The position numbers were made by a program, and so were the translations under genes. Below, piece after piece: positions 22,486 through 33,177 of a stretch of 64,000 nt of DNA (the first letter of the stretch is position 1; the number at the start of each line of letters is the position of its first letter). The DNA is from Diphasiastrum complanatum (lineage: Eukaryota > Streptophyta > Lycopodiopsida > Lycopodiales > Lycopodiaceae). The stretch covers positions 9,640,243 through 9,704,242 of the forward strand of contig CM055095.1 of NCBI GenBank assembly GCA_029204225.1. Reading direction: 5' to 3'. Under the pieces are notes generated by a model that saw nothing but the letters and a program-made list of their open reading frames with translations, was not told the origin of the DNA and searched no databases.

Positions 22486-23050
22486 TGTCGAAAATCAGTT
22501 CAGTTTGAGCGGAAGCTGGGAGCGAGCTTGGTGCGTGGATCGGAAGCGCCACAATTAGCATCATAATGTTCAAACTGAATTGATTCAACAAAATGCACGT
22601 GAACTATAACAGTAGTAAGACATATAATTGCACTCTGATTAATATCAACAATGAGTACAATGCTTGAAGTAATTACTTCAGGTGATCGTTGTGTGTGATA
22701 ACACTGACAACGGAAATATATCTTGTCAATTGCAATTTCAGTAGTAACTGTATATCAGAAAAAGTTTTCTGATGATTCTAGGATTAGATATACTAAAAAT
22801 ATGTACAACTAATTCGCATTGAATGCTATCTTCTATATTAATTACAACCGCCTTGTAACTGTATATACAAATATAACGTAGGCGGACTGTCAACGCGAAG
22901 TCGTTGGGTCCGACAATATCGAAATTTACAATGGGTCGGATTTTATACAAAGGATCGAAAAATTTACACTGGGTCGAAAAATATACCAAGGGTTCAATTT
23001 TTCGGGGTTGGAAAAATTAGACCCGATAGTTTAGTGAAGAGTCGGAATGT
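22486..23050 (-). repeat. Truncated 3' LTR of copia element B
   Basis: Matches 26230 onward (GTTCAGTTTGAGCGGAAGC versus GTTGAGTTTGAGCGGAAGC) with scattered differences, to about GTGAAGAGTCGGAA. The last roughly 150 bases of the full LTR are absent. Confidence 0.85.
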
Positions 23051-23083
23051 ACTTCATGACTTTCAAGAGTACTTTCCAATGCA

Positions 23084-23770
23084 TTAGACCCGAATTTGAT
23101 AGGAACTAGCTGAGGCAACTGATTGAGTATCAAGGTCTGGTCGAGTGCAGATCATTGCATACATCAATGAGCCAATGATGGAGTGGAATGGATATTGCTT
23201 TATTTCCTCGTTTTCTACCTCAATTTGAGGAGATTGTTCTTTTGACAACTTGAGTCTAGGGTCGAGTGGAAATAGACTTGGTTTGCAGTTAGCCATTCCA
23301 TACCTTTTCAGCACGACGGTGAGATATCTTTGTTGGCTGATAAAAATCAATCTGCTGGGTCGAATTCGAAATTTTTTTATTCGGAGACAATAGTGAGCTG
23401 GACCCATATTAGTCATTTTGTACTCCTTGGCCAGCATGCATTTGGTGTCCTTCATCATAATCAGATCGTTACTGAATAATAGAGTATTATCAACATAGAG
23501 AGTGATGATGATGAAGAAATCTGATACAGATTTGAAGTAGACATTTGAATCTGCTGAGTTTGGAATAAAACTATTCTCAATAAGAAATACATTTATTTTC
23601 TAGAACCAGGCTCTGGGTGACTGTTTCAGCCCATAGAGTGTCTTGTGAAGTTTGCATACAAGGTGTTGCTTACCCCTCTATTCGTATCCTTCTGGTTGTG
23701 ACATAAAATTTTTCTCTTCAATGGTCCCGTTGACGAAAGCGGACTAGTATCGATTTAGCCTGCCTTCAGC
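23084..23770 (-). pseudogene. Copia reverse transcriptase, C-terminal half (element B)
   Basis: RT text in several frames: KLHKTLYGLKQSPRAW at about 23610-23660; the catalytic box reads LYVDNTLLFSND at 23460-23500, where the family has YVDD; then KEYKMTNMGPAHYCLRIK, RYLTVVLKRYGMANCKP and LMYAMICTRPDL in the 124-codon frame 23084-23458. Loss of the second catalytic Asp alone should abolish polymerisation. RNase H does not follow. Confidence 0.85.
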
Positions 23771-24099
23771 ATCATACTTTGCCTTGAATATCCATTTCAT
23801 GAAATCGAATTTCTATTCTTTGGCAGCTCAGTGACTGTCCACGATTGATTTTCCATAAGAGAATCCAATTCTGTGTCCATTGTTGCTTTCCAACGTTCAA
23901 CATCGGGTGTAGACATTGCCTCTGAAGCTGTATTTGGTTCTTGCACAAAGTAACAGGTTGCATCATCCATAAATTTGGATGGAGGCTGTCTGGGTCGATT
24001 TGACCTTCTTGGCTGGATTTATTCCCTCTGCTGATCAGACTCATTTTCAGAGTTAGTATCGATCTCTTGGTTTTCGACCCTAGGGTCTAAATGTGACTG

Positions 24100-25330
24100 T
24101 CCTCTAAAAAAATGACATCTCTGCTTTTGAATGTCTTCTTTGTGTCCAGATTGTAGAGCTATGCCTTGTGATTTGGAGAATAGCCAATAAAAATCGATTT
24201 TTCGCTTGTGATGTCCAGCTTCTTCCTGAGATCTTCAAGGATCTGAGCATAGGCAATCCAAACACTCTAATATTTTTGAGTGATGGTTTTGATCCTGTCC
24301 ACACCTCATAAGGTGTCTTGTCATTCAGGGCTTTGGTGATGGATCAATTTTATAAGTAGGCTACTTTATTAACAACTTCTGTCCAAAATTCCTTTGGAAG
24401 AGAGGCATGGGCCAGCATACTCTTGTCACTTTCAACAAGTGTCTGATTCTTCCTCTCAACTACACCATTGGACTGTGGTGAGTAGCTTGTTGTAGATTGT
24501 TGGTGTATTCCGTTTGTCTTGCAGAATTATTTAAATTTTGTGGAGATAAATTCTCCCCCTCCATCTGAGTGTAGTACTTTGATCTTCCTTTGAGTTTGAT
24601 TTTCTGCAGACGCCTTGAGTATCTTGAAGAATTTAAATGCCTCTAATTTGTTCTTTAAGAAGTAAATAACAGTCCATCATCGTGAGAAGTCATCGATGAA
24701 GGTAAAAAAATATAGTGTTCCCCTTGTGGTAGCGGCTTGCATCGGGCCACAAATGTCACTGATTACAAGGTCCAGCAAATTTCTAGAAGTGTGAAATAAG
24801 TTAGAAATGAATGGACTTCTAGCATGCTTGCTGATAATACAACTTTCGCATGGAGAACTTGATCTGCTGATTTGAGGTGGATCTTGTAAACTTTGTTTTG
24901 ACATTTGTTAAATACTATTGAATATGAGATGCCATAGCATATCAGTTGATTCAGATGTAGTGGTGTAAAGAGCTTGACTATTAGAAGAGTAGCAGTGGCT
25001 GAGCTTGTATGAATTGCCACTTCTTCTTCCGAAAGCTAGAGCTTTCCGGGACTTGTCAAAGATTGTGCAGTCATTTGTGTCAAATTCGACCCTCCGATCT
25101 GAATCAATGATTATGCTAACTGAGAGTAGATTCTTGGTCAGATTTGGAACGTGGAGAACGTTGGCTTGTTGATTTCACCCTTCTGAAATTCGACGGTGAC
25201 TGTTCTTTCATCCTGGATTGTGTGAGATGAGTTGTTTCCTAGTTGCACAACTCGAGAGTGGGTGTATAATTCGTAGTTCTTGAATTAGTCTTTGTGGTGA
25301 GTTATTTGTTGTGTTGCTCTAGAGTCAAGA
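24100..25330 (-). pseudogene. Copia protease-integrase region (element B)
   Basis: From right to left: protease active site WYLDSRATQQIT at about 25300-25335 (family: D-S-G); pre-integrase zinc region and integrase start at 24677-24904 (CESCIISKHARSPF, then LDLVISDICGPMQAATTRGT and FTFIDDFSR), giving the first catalytic Asp; C-terminal integrase region with KPSLKNIRVFG at 24104-24304. Multiple stops and frame changes. The catalytic residues after the first were not all traceable. Confidence 0.8.
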
Positions 25331-25489
25331 TACCAAGACTCGATATCTGCTGTTCTCCAACCTTGATCATAAAAGCTGCTTCATCTTCCTCTTGCTGCTG
25401 GGTTGAAAAACTGGTTGAAGCACTATGTGCTTATTGTTGGTACTGCTTCTTTTTTATTATTATTATATTTCAAAGTTCTCCAATCCTTG

Positions 25490-26130
25490 ATTTCATGTCC
25501 AGTTTTCTTGTAGTATCTGCAAAGTAGTTTCTACTTTGGTTGAAAGGATGAAGAATTCGAATTCGACCTTGAGACAAAATTCGACCTAGAGCCAAAATCT
25601 GACCTTGAGCCAAAATCAAACCTTGGCTGCATATTGCTCTTGTTTTTGGATCTGAACTTTTGATTTTTTGAATATAGTGCTTGTGGATCCGATCCTGAGC
25701 CTGAGGAGGAAGCTGATCTTTTGATTTCTTCTTGTAGAAGTACTGAAATTACTCTTGAACAAGGAGAAATATTTCTTCCTCAAATGGAGTTTGGAGGTGA
25801 GGTCCCTGATATCGTAGAGGGTTGCTAGGATGTCACATGCATTCTTAGTAGTCTGAGCAGCGCTTATGTGACTGATTTGGTTGTCTTTTATGTTGAGAGT
25901 GATCATGGCAAAAGCTTTGCCATCTTTCAGTTTTCACTTGCTGATAGTAGCTGCCTCACCCTTTGGCTTGAGTTCTGTGCCGTCAACAACGTCCCACAGT
26001 TCCTTGGCTAATAGCATGACCTTCATTTTGACTTCCAGAGATGATAGTTCCCTCCATCGAGCCTTTCGATTAGAGAAGACGGATCCATTCTGGCTGAGCG
26101 AGGTCGTTGGTAGTAACAACAATTTCAGAA
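25490..26130 (-). pseudogene. Copia gag (element B)
   Basis: Same gag family as element A: KMKVMLLAKELWDVVDG at 25934-26122, and NACDILATLYDIRDLTSKLH at 25616-25906. The zinc knuckle near 25490-25530 reads CRYYKKTGHEIKDW where element A has CNDCKRTGHAIKYC, so two of its metal ligands are lost. Confidence 0.85.
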
Positions 26131-26217
26131 TACTGTTGGCTGTGCGCTTGCTAGTTCGTTGTCTTGATAGAAATAAGACTAATAATCTGCAATGAGAAAT
26201 AGATTACTTGGATGCCC

Positions 26218-26229
26218 GCTCTGATACCA
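26218..26229 (-). other. Primer-binding site of copia element B
   Basis: Minus strand TGGTATCAGAGC, directly beside the LTR beginning at 26230. Confidence 0.93.
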
Positions 26230-26954
26230 TGTCAGAAATCAGTTGAGTTTGAGCGGAAGCTGGGAGCGAGCTTGGTGCATGGATCAGAAGCGCCACAATT
26301 AGCAAAGAATGTTCAAACTGAATTGATTTAGCAAATGCAAGTGAATTATAACAGTAGTTAATTGAACTCTGATTAATATCAACAACAAGTACAATGCTTG
26401 AAGTAATTACTTCAACTGATCGTTGTGTGGGATAACATTGGCAACGACAATATATCTTGTCAATTACAATTTTAGTAGTAATTGTATATCAGAAGAAGTT
26501 TTCTGATGAAGATTCTAGGATTAGATATACTGAAAATATCTACAACTAACTTGCATTGAATGTTATCTTCTATATTAACCGCCTTGTAACTGTAAACACA
26601 TGTATAACGTAGGCGGGTTGTCAACGCGAAGTCGTTGGGTCGGATTTCTGACCGACAATATCGAAATTTACAATGGGTCGGATTTTAGACAAAGGATCGA
26701 AAAATTTACACTAAGTCGAAAAATATTCTGAGGGTCGAATTCTCTGGGGTCGGAAAAATTAGACCCGATCCATGGTCGAACACGCCCGAATAATTTAGTG
26801 AAGGGTCGAAAAAATCCGAATTGATTCGACTCGACCCGACCCGACCCGACCCGACCAAAGGTCCGACCCAAGGTCGGAAAAATCTCTGTTTTTGAATGGC
26901 TTTTCAAGATGCTCATTAATAAATGGATTTGAGACCGAGCATTGAAATCCAACA
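26230..26954 (-). repeat. 5' LTR of copia element B
   Basis: 725 bases with TG...CA ends on the plus strand (TGTCAG to CCAACA). Contains a short tandem of CCGAC/GACCC words (about 26825-26880) and repeated GGGTCG/TCGAAAAAT words, absent or reduced in the other LTR. Confidence 0.88.
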
Positions 26955-26959
26955 ATTCA

Positions 26960-28129
26960 GACATTTGAGATCCACTACAAGGAGTTATTCATGCTAAAAA
27001 AATCATCAAAAATACACTATTTTTTGAAGTTTTGAGCCTTCTAATAGTGACCGGTCTAACCAATTTTTTTCAAAACCTCTGGATAGATTCAATACACCTC
27101 TGATAACGTGCATGCAAAGTTTCATACCAAGGTATTTAGAGAAACTTCCAAAATAGTGAAAAAAACCATGTTTTTTTTTTACCATTTTCCAACTTTTTGG
27201 CATGATCTTGTGGATCTATTCCACGTGCGAGTAAAATCTGACCTGATATACTATAATTTTGCAACATGCAATCTATCAAGTTTTCTGATTAGAATTGATA
27301 TGTCACGTGTTGCATGTAATTAGACCATGAGCTTACTAATGAATTGCCAAGTATGGCCATGGAGCTAAATTAGACTAGAGTTAGTCATTAGAACAGTTAA
27401 TAAAGTGGCTCAAACAGCCTCACTATATTTGTGGATAACGGACTTGTAATAATGGTTGTAAGGCCCAAATTAGCCAAATAAAGTCCCAAACTTATAGTAT
27501 CACCATTATAAATAGCTGAGGTCGTGCTAAATTTGGAGGCTATTGTTCATTTTGTAAATTTGAGTTTTAAGAGATCTTGAAGCTTCTCTTTGAGAGCTTT
27601 CTTGATGGAAAAAAGTGGTTCACGTGCCTACAATCATATGAGAGTTATGATAATGCTCTAGAATCAGGCCCCTATCCTTTGAATGATTTCCATTCATTAA
27701 TAATGGAATCTTACTTTGCCTAATTTGGTGAAGTTTTGCTACATTTATTTAGTTTTTTTTTTATTTTTGGCTTATTTTCTTGATTTCTTGTACTCCTAGC
27801 TTGAATATGAGCCAATTTGCAGTCATTTTGGTTGAAAATTGCGGGAGATATGGCAATTCTTTTGAAGGAGGTCTAAAACTAGTTTTTGGTAAAAAATTGG
27901 GAGAGAAGCATTTCATCTTTTCATTTCTGAAACTTTGCTTCTTTGTTAATTTTTTCTCAATTTCTTCATTTTGAAGTTTTCGCCTGATTCATTAAAAAAA
28001 AATTCGACCTATACCCTACTCTAAACCTACCCCAGCCCTAACCCTAACTACCATTTAACAAAAAATTAAAAACAAACCTACCACGCCTTTGGTGCCCTTC
28101 TCTCTACGTCGACTAGTCGAGCCTTCCTT
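26960..28129. other. Spacer with an LTR-like promoter on the plus strand
   Basis: No gene. Near 27510 the sequence ATTATAAATAGCTGAG has the form of a TATA box; it is followed by pyrimidine-rich text and, near 27690-27720, AATAATGGAATCTT. The layout resembles U3-R-U5 of an LTR, but no partner copy was found. A short CCCTAACCCTAA-like run near 28040 is too small to call telomeric. Confidence 0.35.
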
Positions 28130-28420
28130 TCGGTCCACTCTCATCCGAGTCTCGACCGGACCAAATATATATATGCTGACCGAATACCTCTGTGGTATCT
28201 TGCCCATTTCGGTCCCTTCTCAACCGAGTTTTGACCGGAAGAAAAGTCTCTGAGTCTCGACCGGACCAAATGTACGTTGATCGAATACCTCTGTGGTATC
28301 TCGACCGGGTCTCTCCGTGATATCTCGACTGAGTCCCTTTCTGGTATTTCGACCTACCGAGCCAGTTTCTCTGGTCATCTTCACGTGACCCCGCCCGTAA
28401 TTGATGTTTGGGCTTGTAGC
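28130..28420. repeat. GC-rich minisatellite, about 105-base period
   Basis: Two copies of GAGTCTCGACCGGACCAAAT followed by CGAATACCTCTGTGGTATCT at 28147-28200 and 28252-28300, with degenerate CTCGACYG words on either side. The minus strand is open (28113-28454) and so encodes repeated Ile-Trp-Ser-Gly-Arg-Asp units, but nothing suggests a real protein. Confidence 0.75.
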
Positions 28421-29099
28421 GGACAGGTGTCCTATTTTGATAGGCTCTGAACACAGACGTTCAGAGCCATAGCGCTTTGTTGAAGGGCCAGAAGGGCCAA
28501 AACTTCAATTACGCCCGGTAGCGGGCCATGAGTAGGCCTGCTACACTCTGTAAAGGCAGCCTTCAACGCACCTCGCCGCAGGGCAGCTCGGTGCGTGAAG
28601 GCTGCCTGCTACACACGGTAGCGGGCCTGCTCACACCCACTACCTAGTCTGTGGTGCCTTTCCTCAGCTCTCGATCGAGCCCGTTTATCTCCTTCATACC
28701 TCGACCGAGCCCGTTAATTCTTTATTTCCCAGCCGGGGGCATTCGCTCCATCCAATGTCAGGTCGACTAATTAATTGACTCCCTTTTTCGGGCCCTCGTA
28801 AACAATCGTTAATCCGGGACCCTTTCCCCTTCTCCCTTGTCATTCCGCTCATAATAGTCCACGATGACTCATCAGAATATTCTTAGAAGATTCTTTGGAA
28901 TATTTCTAGAATATACTTTACTCTCTCTCTTCCCTTGTGCTCAAAAAATAATTTACCATAAATTTTCCTACGTTTTCATGGTTCTTACTTATTTGTTACG
29001 AGCACATCAATGTTCATGGAATCCAATTCTTATTAAATCCAATTTGTAATTTTTTTTTAAAAGCCCTTTTTTCCTAAGTTCATAGTTTTATATTTCTAA
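28421..29099. other. GC-rich spacer with a strong hairpin
   Basis: Contains GGTAGCGGGCC twice (about 28517 and 28617), CCTGCTACAC twice, and the hairpin listed separately. After about 28,700 the text turns to ordinary AT-rich spacer. No gene. Confidence 0.45.
28554..28607. repeat. Inverted repeat (hairpin), 18-bp stem
   Basis: Arms 28554-28572 and 28590-28607 are reverse complements (AGGCAGCCTTCA / TGAAGGCTGCCT plus CGCACC / GGTGCG) with a single extra A in the left arm and a 17-base GC-rich loop. RNA or DNA could fold stably here. Confidence 0.85.
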
Positions 29100-30890
29100 C
29101 CTCCATATCTTCCCTGTTTCAAGTCGGATTTTTGTACAGTCAAAAGCAAAAGTGATCAGATCGCGGAGCTTAACGCTTTGCAACCAACTGTACCTTCATA
29201 ATCATTATTTAATTTTTAATTTTTATTCTTGTCCTCTCTTAAGTACATTTACGTTTTTATATTTAAATTTTTTGAATTACCATATCTCATCCATTTGAGC
29301 TCAGATTTCAGTGTCGTGAAAAGCAAACTTCATCAGCTTAACAAGATTGACATTGTAGAAGTCTTTTTGTACCAAAAAACTGACCCCCTTCAAAAGCTCT
29401 TTGTTTTTGTTCTAATTGATGACCCATGCCTATTGTCATTGCTTGACTGTACCTTGCTAAATCTTGTTTCCATACCGTTTCAAGTTTGTTCCAAGTTTGC
29501 AATCCATAATTACAAATTCAATTATTCCATATCGATTTCAATGGATTGGGATTATGAACAAGAGGATGACAATCAGTCATACTGTGATGAAAATTATGAC
29601 AATGATGTGGAGGAATATTGGGATCAAGGTGACAATTTACAATGAAGATTATGACCAAGGTGATGACATCGCTGATGACAATCAGTATCAAGACCAGAAT
29701 GACGATTTTACCAATGATTATCAGTATCAGGAATACAACGACACCTTTGAACTTGACCATTACACTAAAGATTATAACAATGATCAACAAAACGAAGAAC
29801 AACAAGAACCAATCATTAAAGATGGCTCTACAAATGAAGCAGTTGAACCATTTGATGGCCAGGATGAACTACAGTTCAATGATGGTAATTGTCAAGGTCA
29901 AAATCAATTCCAATTCACTATTGAGGATCAATTTGAAGCGACAGACTTGGATGAGCAACAATAGGTGCAAAGTCAAACAGAAGATCACTACGAGCCCATG
30001 GATCAATTCTATGATCTTGAAGAACTCAAAAGACGACATCACCATGGTGCAAAACAACATTTTGATCATAATGAAGATGATAATGTTGATTATGAGGCCT
30101 ATGAAGATGCCTATGAGAGTGAAGGAATCGACAGAAATGAAGGATGTTCTCTTTATGCCACTACCGGTATGATTGGTCCCTCCCTGATGGGTACATCAGT
30201 TCTTGACGCAAATGAATTTAAAGAGGGAAGGAATATTATTGTGGCAAGTGGAGGGACAATTTCCAGTCCCTATGTTAATTTTGAAGGAAGTTTAACGTCA
30301 TCAACTCAACAAGAGTGGGTCAGCATTTGCGGAAGATCAAATGATATTGTAGGCCCTACTATGAGTGAGAAGAACATGGGAACAGAAAAAAGATTATGTA
30401 AACTTATCGAGCAATGTGCACAATCAGCGCGACGTCATCATGACCAGATGGCGATATCAGCGCGACAGCACCATGACCAGCTGGCGATATTGATAGCAAA
30501 AATTGTAAGTCTATGCTTGCTACCTGGTCAATATAAATGTCAATCCCTACTTTGGCATGAAAGTTGATGACTTCACAATGACGCCTCCTATAATTCAAGA
30601 GCAAACTTCCAAGCCAAAATCAGATAATGCTCGAGATGTATTGAGTAAACAAGATCATGAATCTTTTGATGGAGCTGATGGTTTTGAGGAAGAAAACAAA
30701 ATACTTAATATCGATCTATCTTCCATGGAGACAAAACATTATCAACAAAGCACCAATGGACAAGTGGATGAAGACCATCTTGAGAATCCAGATCAAGTCT
30801 TGTCCGATAGTTGTAACGATCAGGTCGAAGGTCAAAATGAGGAGGTATATTATGAGCCAAGCGAAGTTCTACAATTGTAGTTACATTCTA
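29100..30890 (+). pseudogene. Disordered acidic Asp/Gln/Asn-rich reading frame, unassigned
   Basis: A leader (29100-29540) with two related AT-rich segments (CATATCTTCCCTG / CATATCTCATCC and AAAAGCAAA) precedes a frame beginning near 29538 (MDWDYEQEDDNQSYCDENYD). It changes frame near 29641, continues to a TAG at 29962-29964, then on to about 30565. Composition is Asp, Gln, Asn, Glu and Tyr rich, so disordered. Near its end an 11-residue unit repeats: SARRHHDQMAI, SARQHHDQLAI. A second block at 30557-30880 (107 codons) is similar in composition. I recognise no domain. Position among LTR elements and the leader style suggest a retroelement-encoded extra or gag-like frame, not a host gene. Confidence 0.4.
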
Positions 30891-31399
30891 CTCCACAAAT
30901 CAATGGTTACGACCATATTACTGCATTAGAGAAACTTAGAGCCCGAAGAGGGCCTTTGAAAAAGATGCTTTTTTATATTTTTTTTCTTATTTTTGTTGCC
31001 ATGTGGACCAATTGAAACCTTGAAATCGGGGTTCTACGTAACGTAGAATTTTTCAAATATAAATAAAATAAAAACTTTTAAAATATATTGTTGTTTCGTC
31101 GGGCAGCATGCAGAAATGCTATTGGTTGATGAGGCCTGCCCTTCTAGCTCATCACTGCTCGAAGAGACCCAAAAATATTGAAAATGAATATGACAGATGG
31201 TTGAGATGAGAGAAAATCGATGTACCATTAATGTACATGCATTGTCAAATCATGGTTAACAGGATTAACCATAGTTAATTCGTGGCGCCAAATAGATTAG
31301 TGTTTCAAGTTTATGTTAACACATTTTCTCAGATTCATGGCTTTTTATCTACGCAAATTTTCAGATTCATAGTTCATTGTTTCAAATTTTTGCATGCAC
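30891..31399. other. Spacer, no gene seen
   Basis: AT-rich, no supported frame. Confidence 0.45.
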
Positions 31400-32345
31400 A
31401 TTACGAATGGCGCCATCAAGGAAGCCGTGCTCCTCAATCGACTCTGTGCTTCTATTCAACGAGACAGATGATAATGGATTATGGTTGCCAAAAAAATATT
31501 CAAAAAACTCTTGGGTTTTGATGCATCCATCATCAAGAGGAGCATTTCGAAAAAGCAAAAGGTCAAAACTATCATTTTGATCTTATTGGAAGGCCAAAAT
31601 TTTGGATTTCAGAACATCATCAAGAGGAAAATCTATTTATGAAATTCTAGTCCAACATGTATATATTCATTCAGAGATAAATGTGCAAGGATTCAACCAT
31701 CAGGATCACAAAAAAAGCAACTATGAGTATTGATATTTCTGATACTTAGATTTTTGTCATTCATAAATATCTAATAGTAAACTTGCCAATCTGATCATTT
31801 TTCTCTTGCAGATTTATATCCATCCAACATAAAGGAATGGGAGCCGAGTGGATCTTTAGCAGGTGTGTTAGATGTTATTCACACTGATATTGGACAACTG
31901 CAATATCGAGATAGAACTGCAAAAGATCTAGCTGAAAGTGGGATCTTTTTTTATGAATCAATGTACATTCCTGATACAAAAGAAAATTTTGGATAAATAG
32001 TACCATTTCCATTGTCTAGTTTTGAAAGTGATGAATGGATTGCACCAAATGCTACAGTTTCAGAATCATTTTGTTGCAAGATATATAATGATGTAAAAAA
32101 TTCATTAAAAATGAGCACGAGATAAAAAAATAGTCAGATTGAATTGGTTTATTTCCTTGAATATGTTTGTGGATTTTTTTTCAAGTGTCAATGTACAAAA
32201 AACCCCAACGATGTTTGTATGCAAAAATCTATCAGATAGTTTATTATCTAAACTTATGGATGAAGGCTGGGACAAAAGATCAGATGGAGAAATAGAATGC
32301 AAAATTAAAATGTCTTCCATGTTCTTCTGTTATCAAATTGAATAA
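31400..32345 (+). pseudogene. Broken unassigned reading frame
   Basis: Protein-like plus-strand text in shifting frames: RSKLSF near 31560; KEWEPSGSLAGVLDVIHTD then DLAESGIFFYESMYIPDTKE at about 31825-31990; FPLSSFESDEWIAPNA to about 32065; and SDSLLSKLMDEGWDKRSDG at 32230-32290. Amphipathic composition and lack of low complexity suggest a former gene or transposon protein. I do not recognise the family. Confidence 0.3.
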
Positions 32346-33052
32346 CAAATGTTGAGCTTATGCTTCCATTATCAAAGATGGAAAAATAAATAAAGGTAAA
32401 TGGGTGCCACTCGATAAAGACTTGGAAGCCAGTGGACATTCAAAATGAAAAAATATTGAAATTATATACAAGGTTTTGACATATTGAGGTGGAAGAAAAT
32501 TGGAGTCTAAATTACATCAGGCGGGAATTATTGCTCCTACAAGATGTACTTTCAGACTTCAGATTCATTTTCAATGGTAAACTCGTAATACAGATCGGTC
32601 GAAAGGAGCTCTAGAGATTATTAGTTCAGTTGATCTCTGGAGTTTTCTAATCTCCCTCAACCAGACCTGTTTCCTACCACGTCTAGCATGGAATGACTGT
32701 ATAGTGATATGGCACGGGCAGTTAGAAGAAGAAAATTAACAAAAAAAAGTTTGAACAAAAACAAAGGGGATGAAAACAAAAAAAATTTGAGATAACAGGA
32801 CGCTTGAGATCAATACCAGAACTGAATATCGGTTTCGAGTGCAAGATATACACAAAATATTTTAAGAAACGAGATGCGCGTTCGAAAGCGATATCGGACT
32901 AACAACGGTATCAGTCTTCAACGCATTGTGAGAAGGCGGACAATTAAACAGTGTAAGAGCGTGCTTGAGAGTGATATTGGGAGCGAAAACCGAAAATTCT
33001 GCGAAAAAAAATGAAAATTCCAAAGACTTATATATACAAAATTTTTGCATGT
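32346..33052. other. Spacer, no gene seen
   Basis: No supported coding frame or repeat. Ends at the LTR edge of the gag-only gypsy element (33053). Confidence 0.45.
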
Positions 33053-33177
33053 TGTTGGAAGTATTTCTAGTGAGTGCGGTGGCTAGATCTACTTACGGGT
33101 GTAGTATAGGGATGTAGAGATTCGTCCACTTTTTAAGTTTCTACAAAAGCTTCAACATAAATATGAAGGAATGAGAG
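33053..33177 (-). repeat. 3' LTR remnant of the gag-only element
   Basis: 125 bases closely matching 36355-36479, from TGTTGGAAGTATTTCTAG to ATATGAAGGAATGAGAG. The rest of the LTR is missing; internal sequence begins at once. Confidence 0.85.

Larger units (their letters stand above)
22486..26954 (-). mobile_element. Copia element B with target-site duplication
   Basis: A copia element read leftwards. The 5' LTR is 26230-26954 (725 bases; plus-strand ends TGTCAG and CCAACA). The primer-binding site is at 26218-26229. The interior runs gag, protease, integrase, RT. The 3' LTR remnant starts at 22486. The 5-base sequence ATTCA flanks both outer edges (22481-22485 and 26955-26959), confirming insertion as a unit. 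RNase H and the inner part of the 3' LTR are missing: RT text stops near 23,087 and LTR text stops near 23,050. Motifs are decayed (DSR for DSG at 25318-25326; YVDN for YVDD at 23486-23497), and many frame changes are present, so it is inactive. Confidence 0.92.

Noticed and set aside
28020..28050. Telomere-like CCCTAACCCTAA
   Set aside because: Barely two units; expected by chance in repeat-rich DNA.
29140..29190. Resemblance to 5S rRNA (GATCAG..CGGAGCTTAACGC)
   Set aside because: Only about a dozen bases agree, and the rest of the 5S sequence and its internal promoter boxes are absent.
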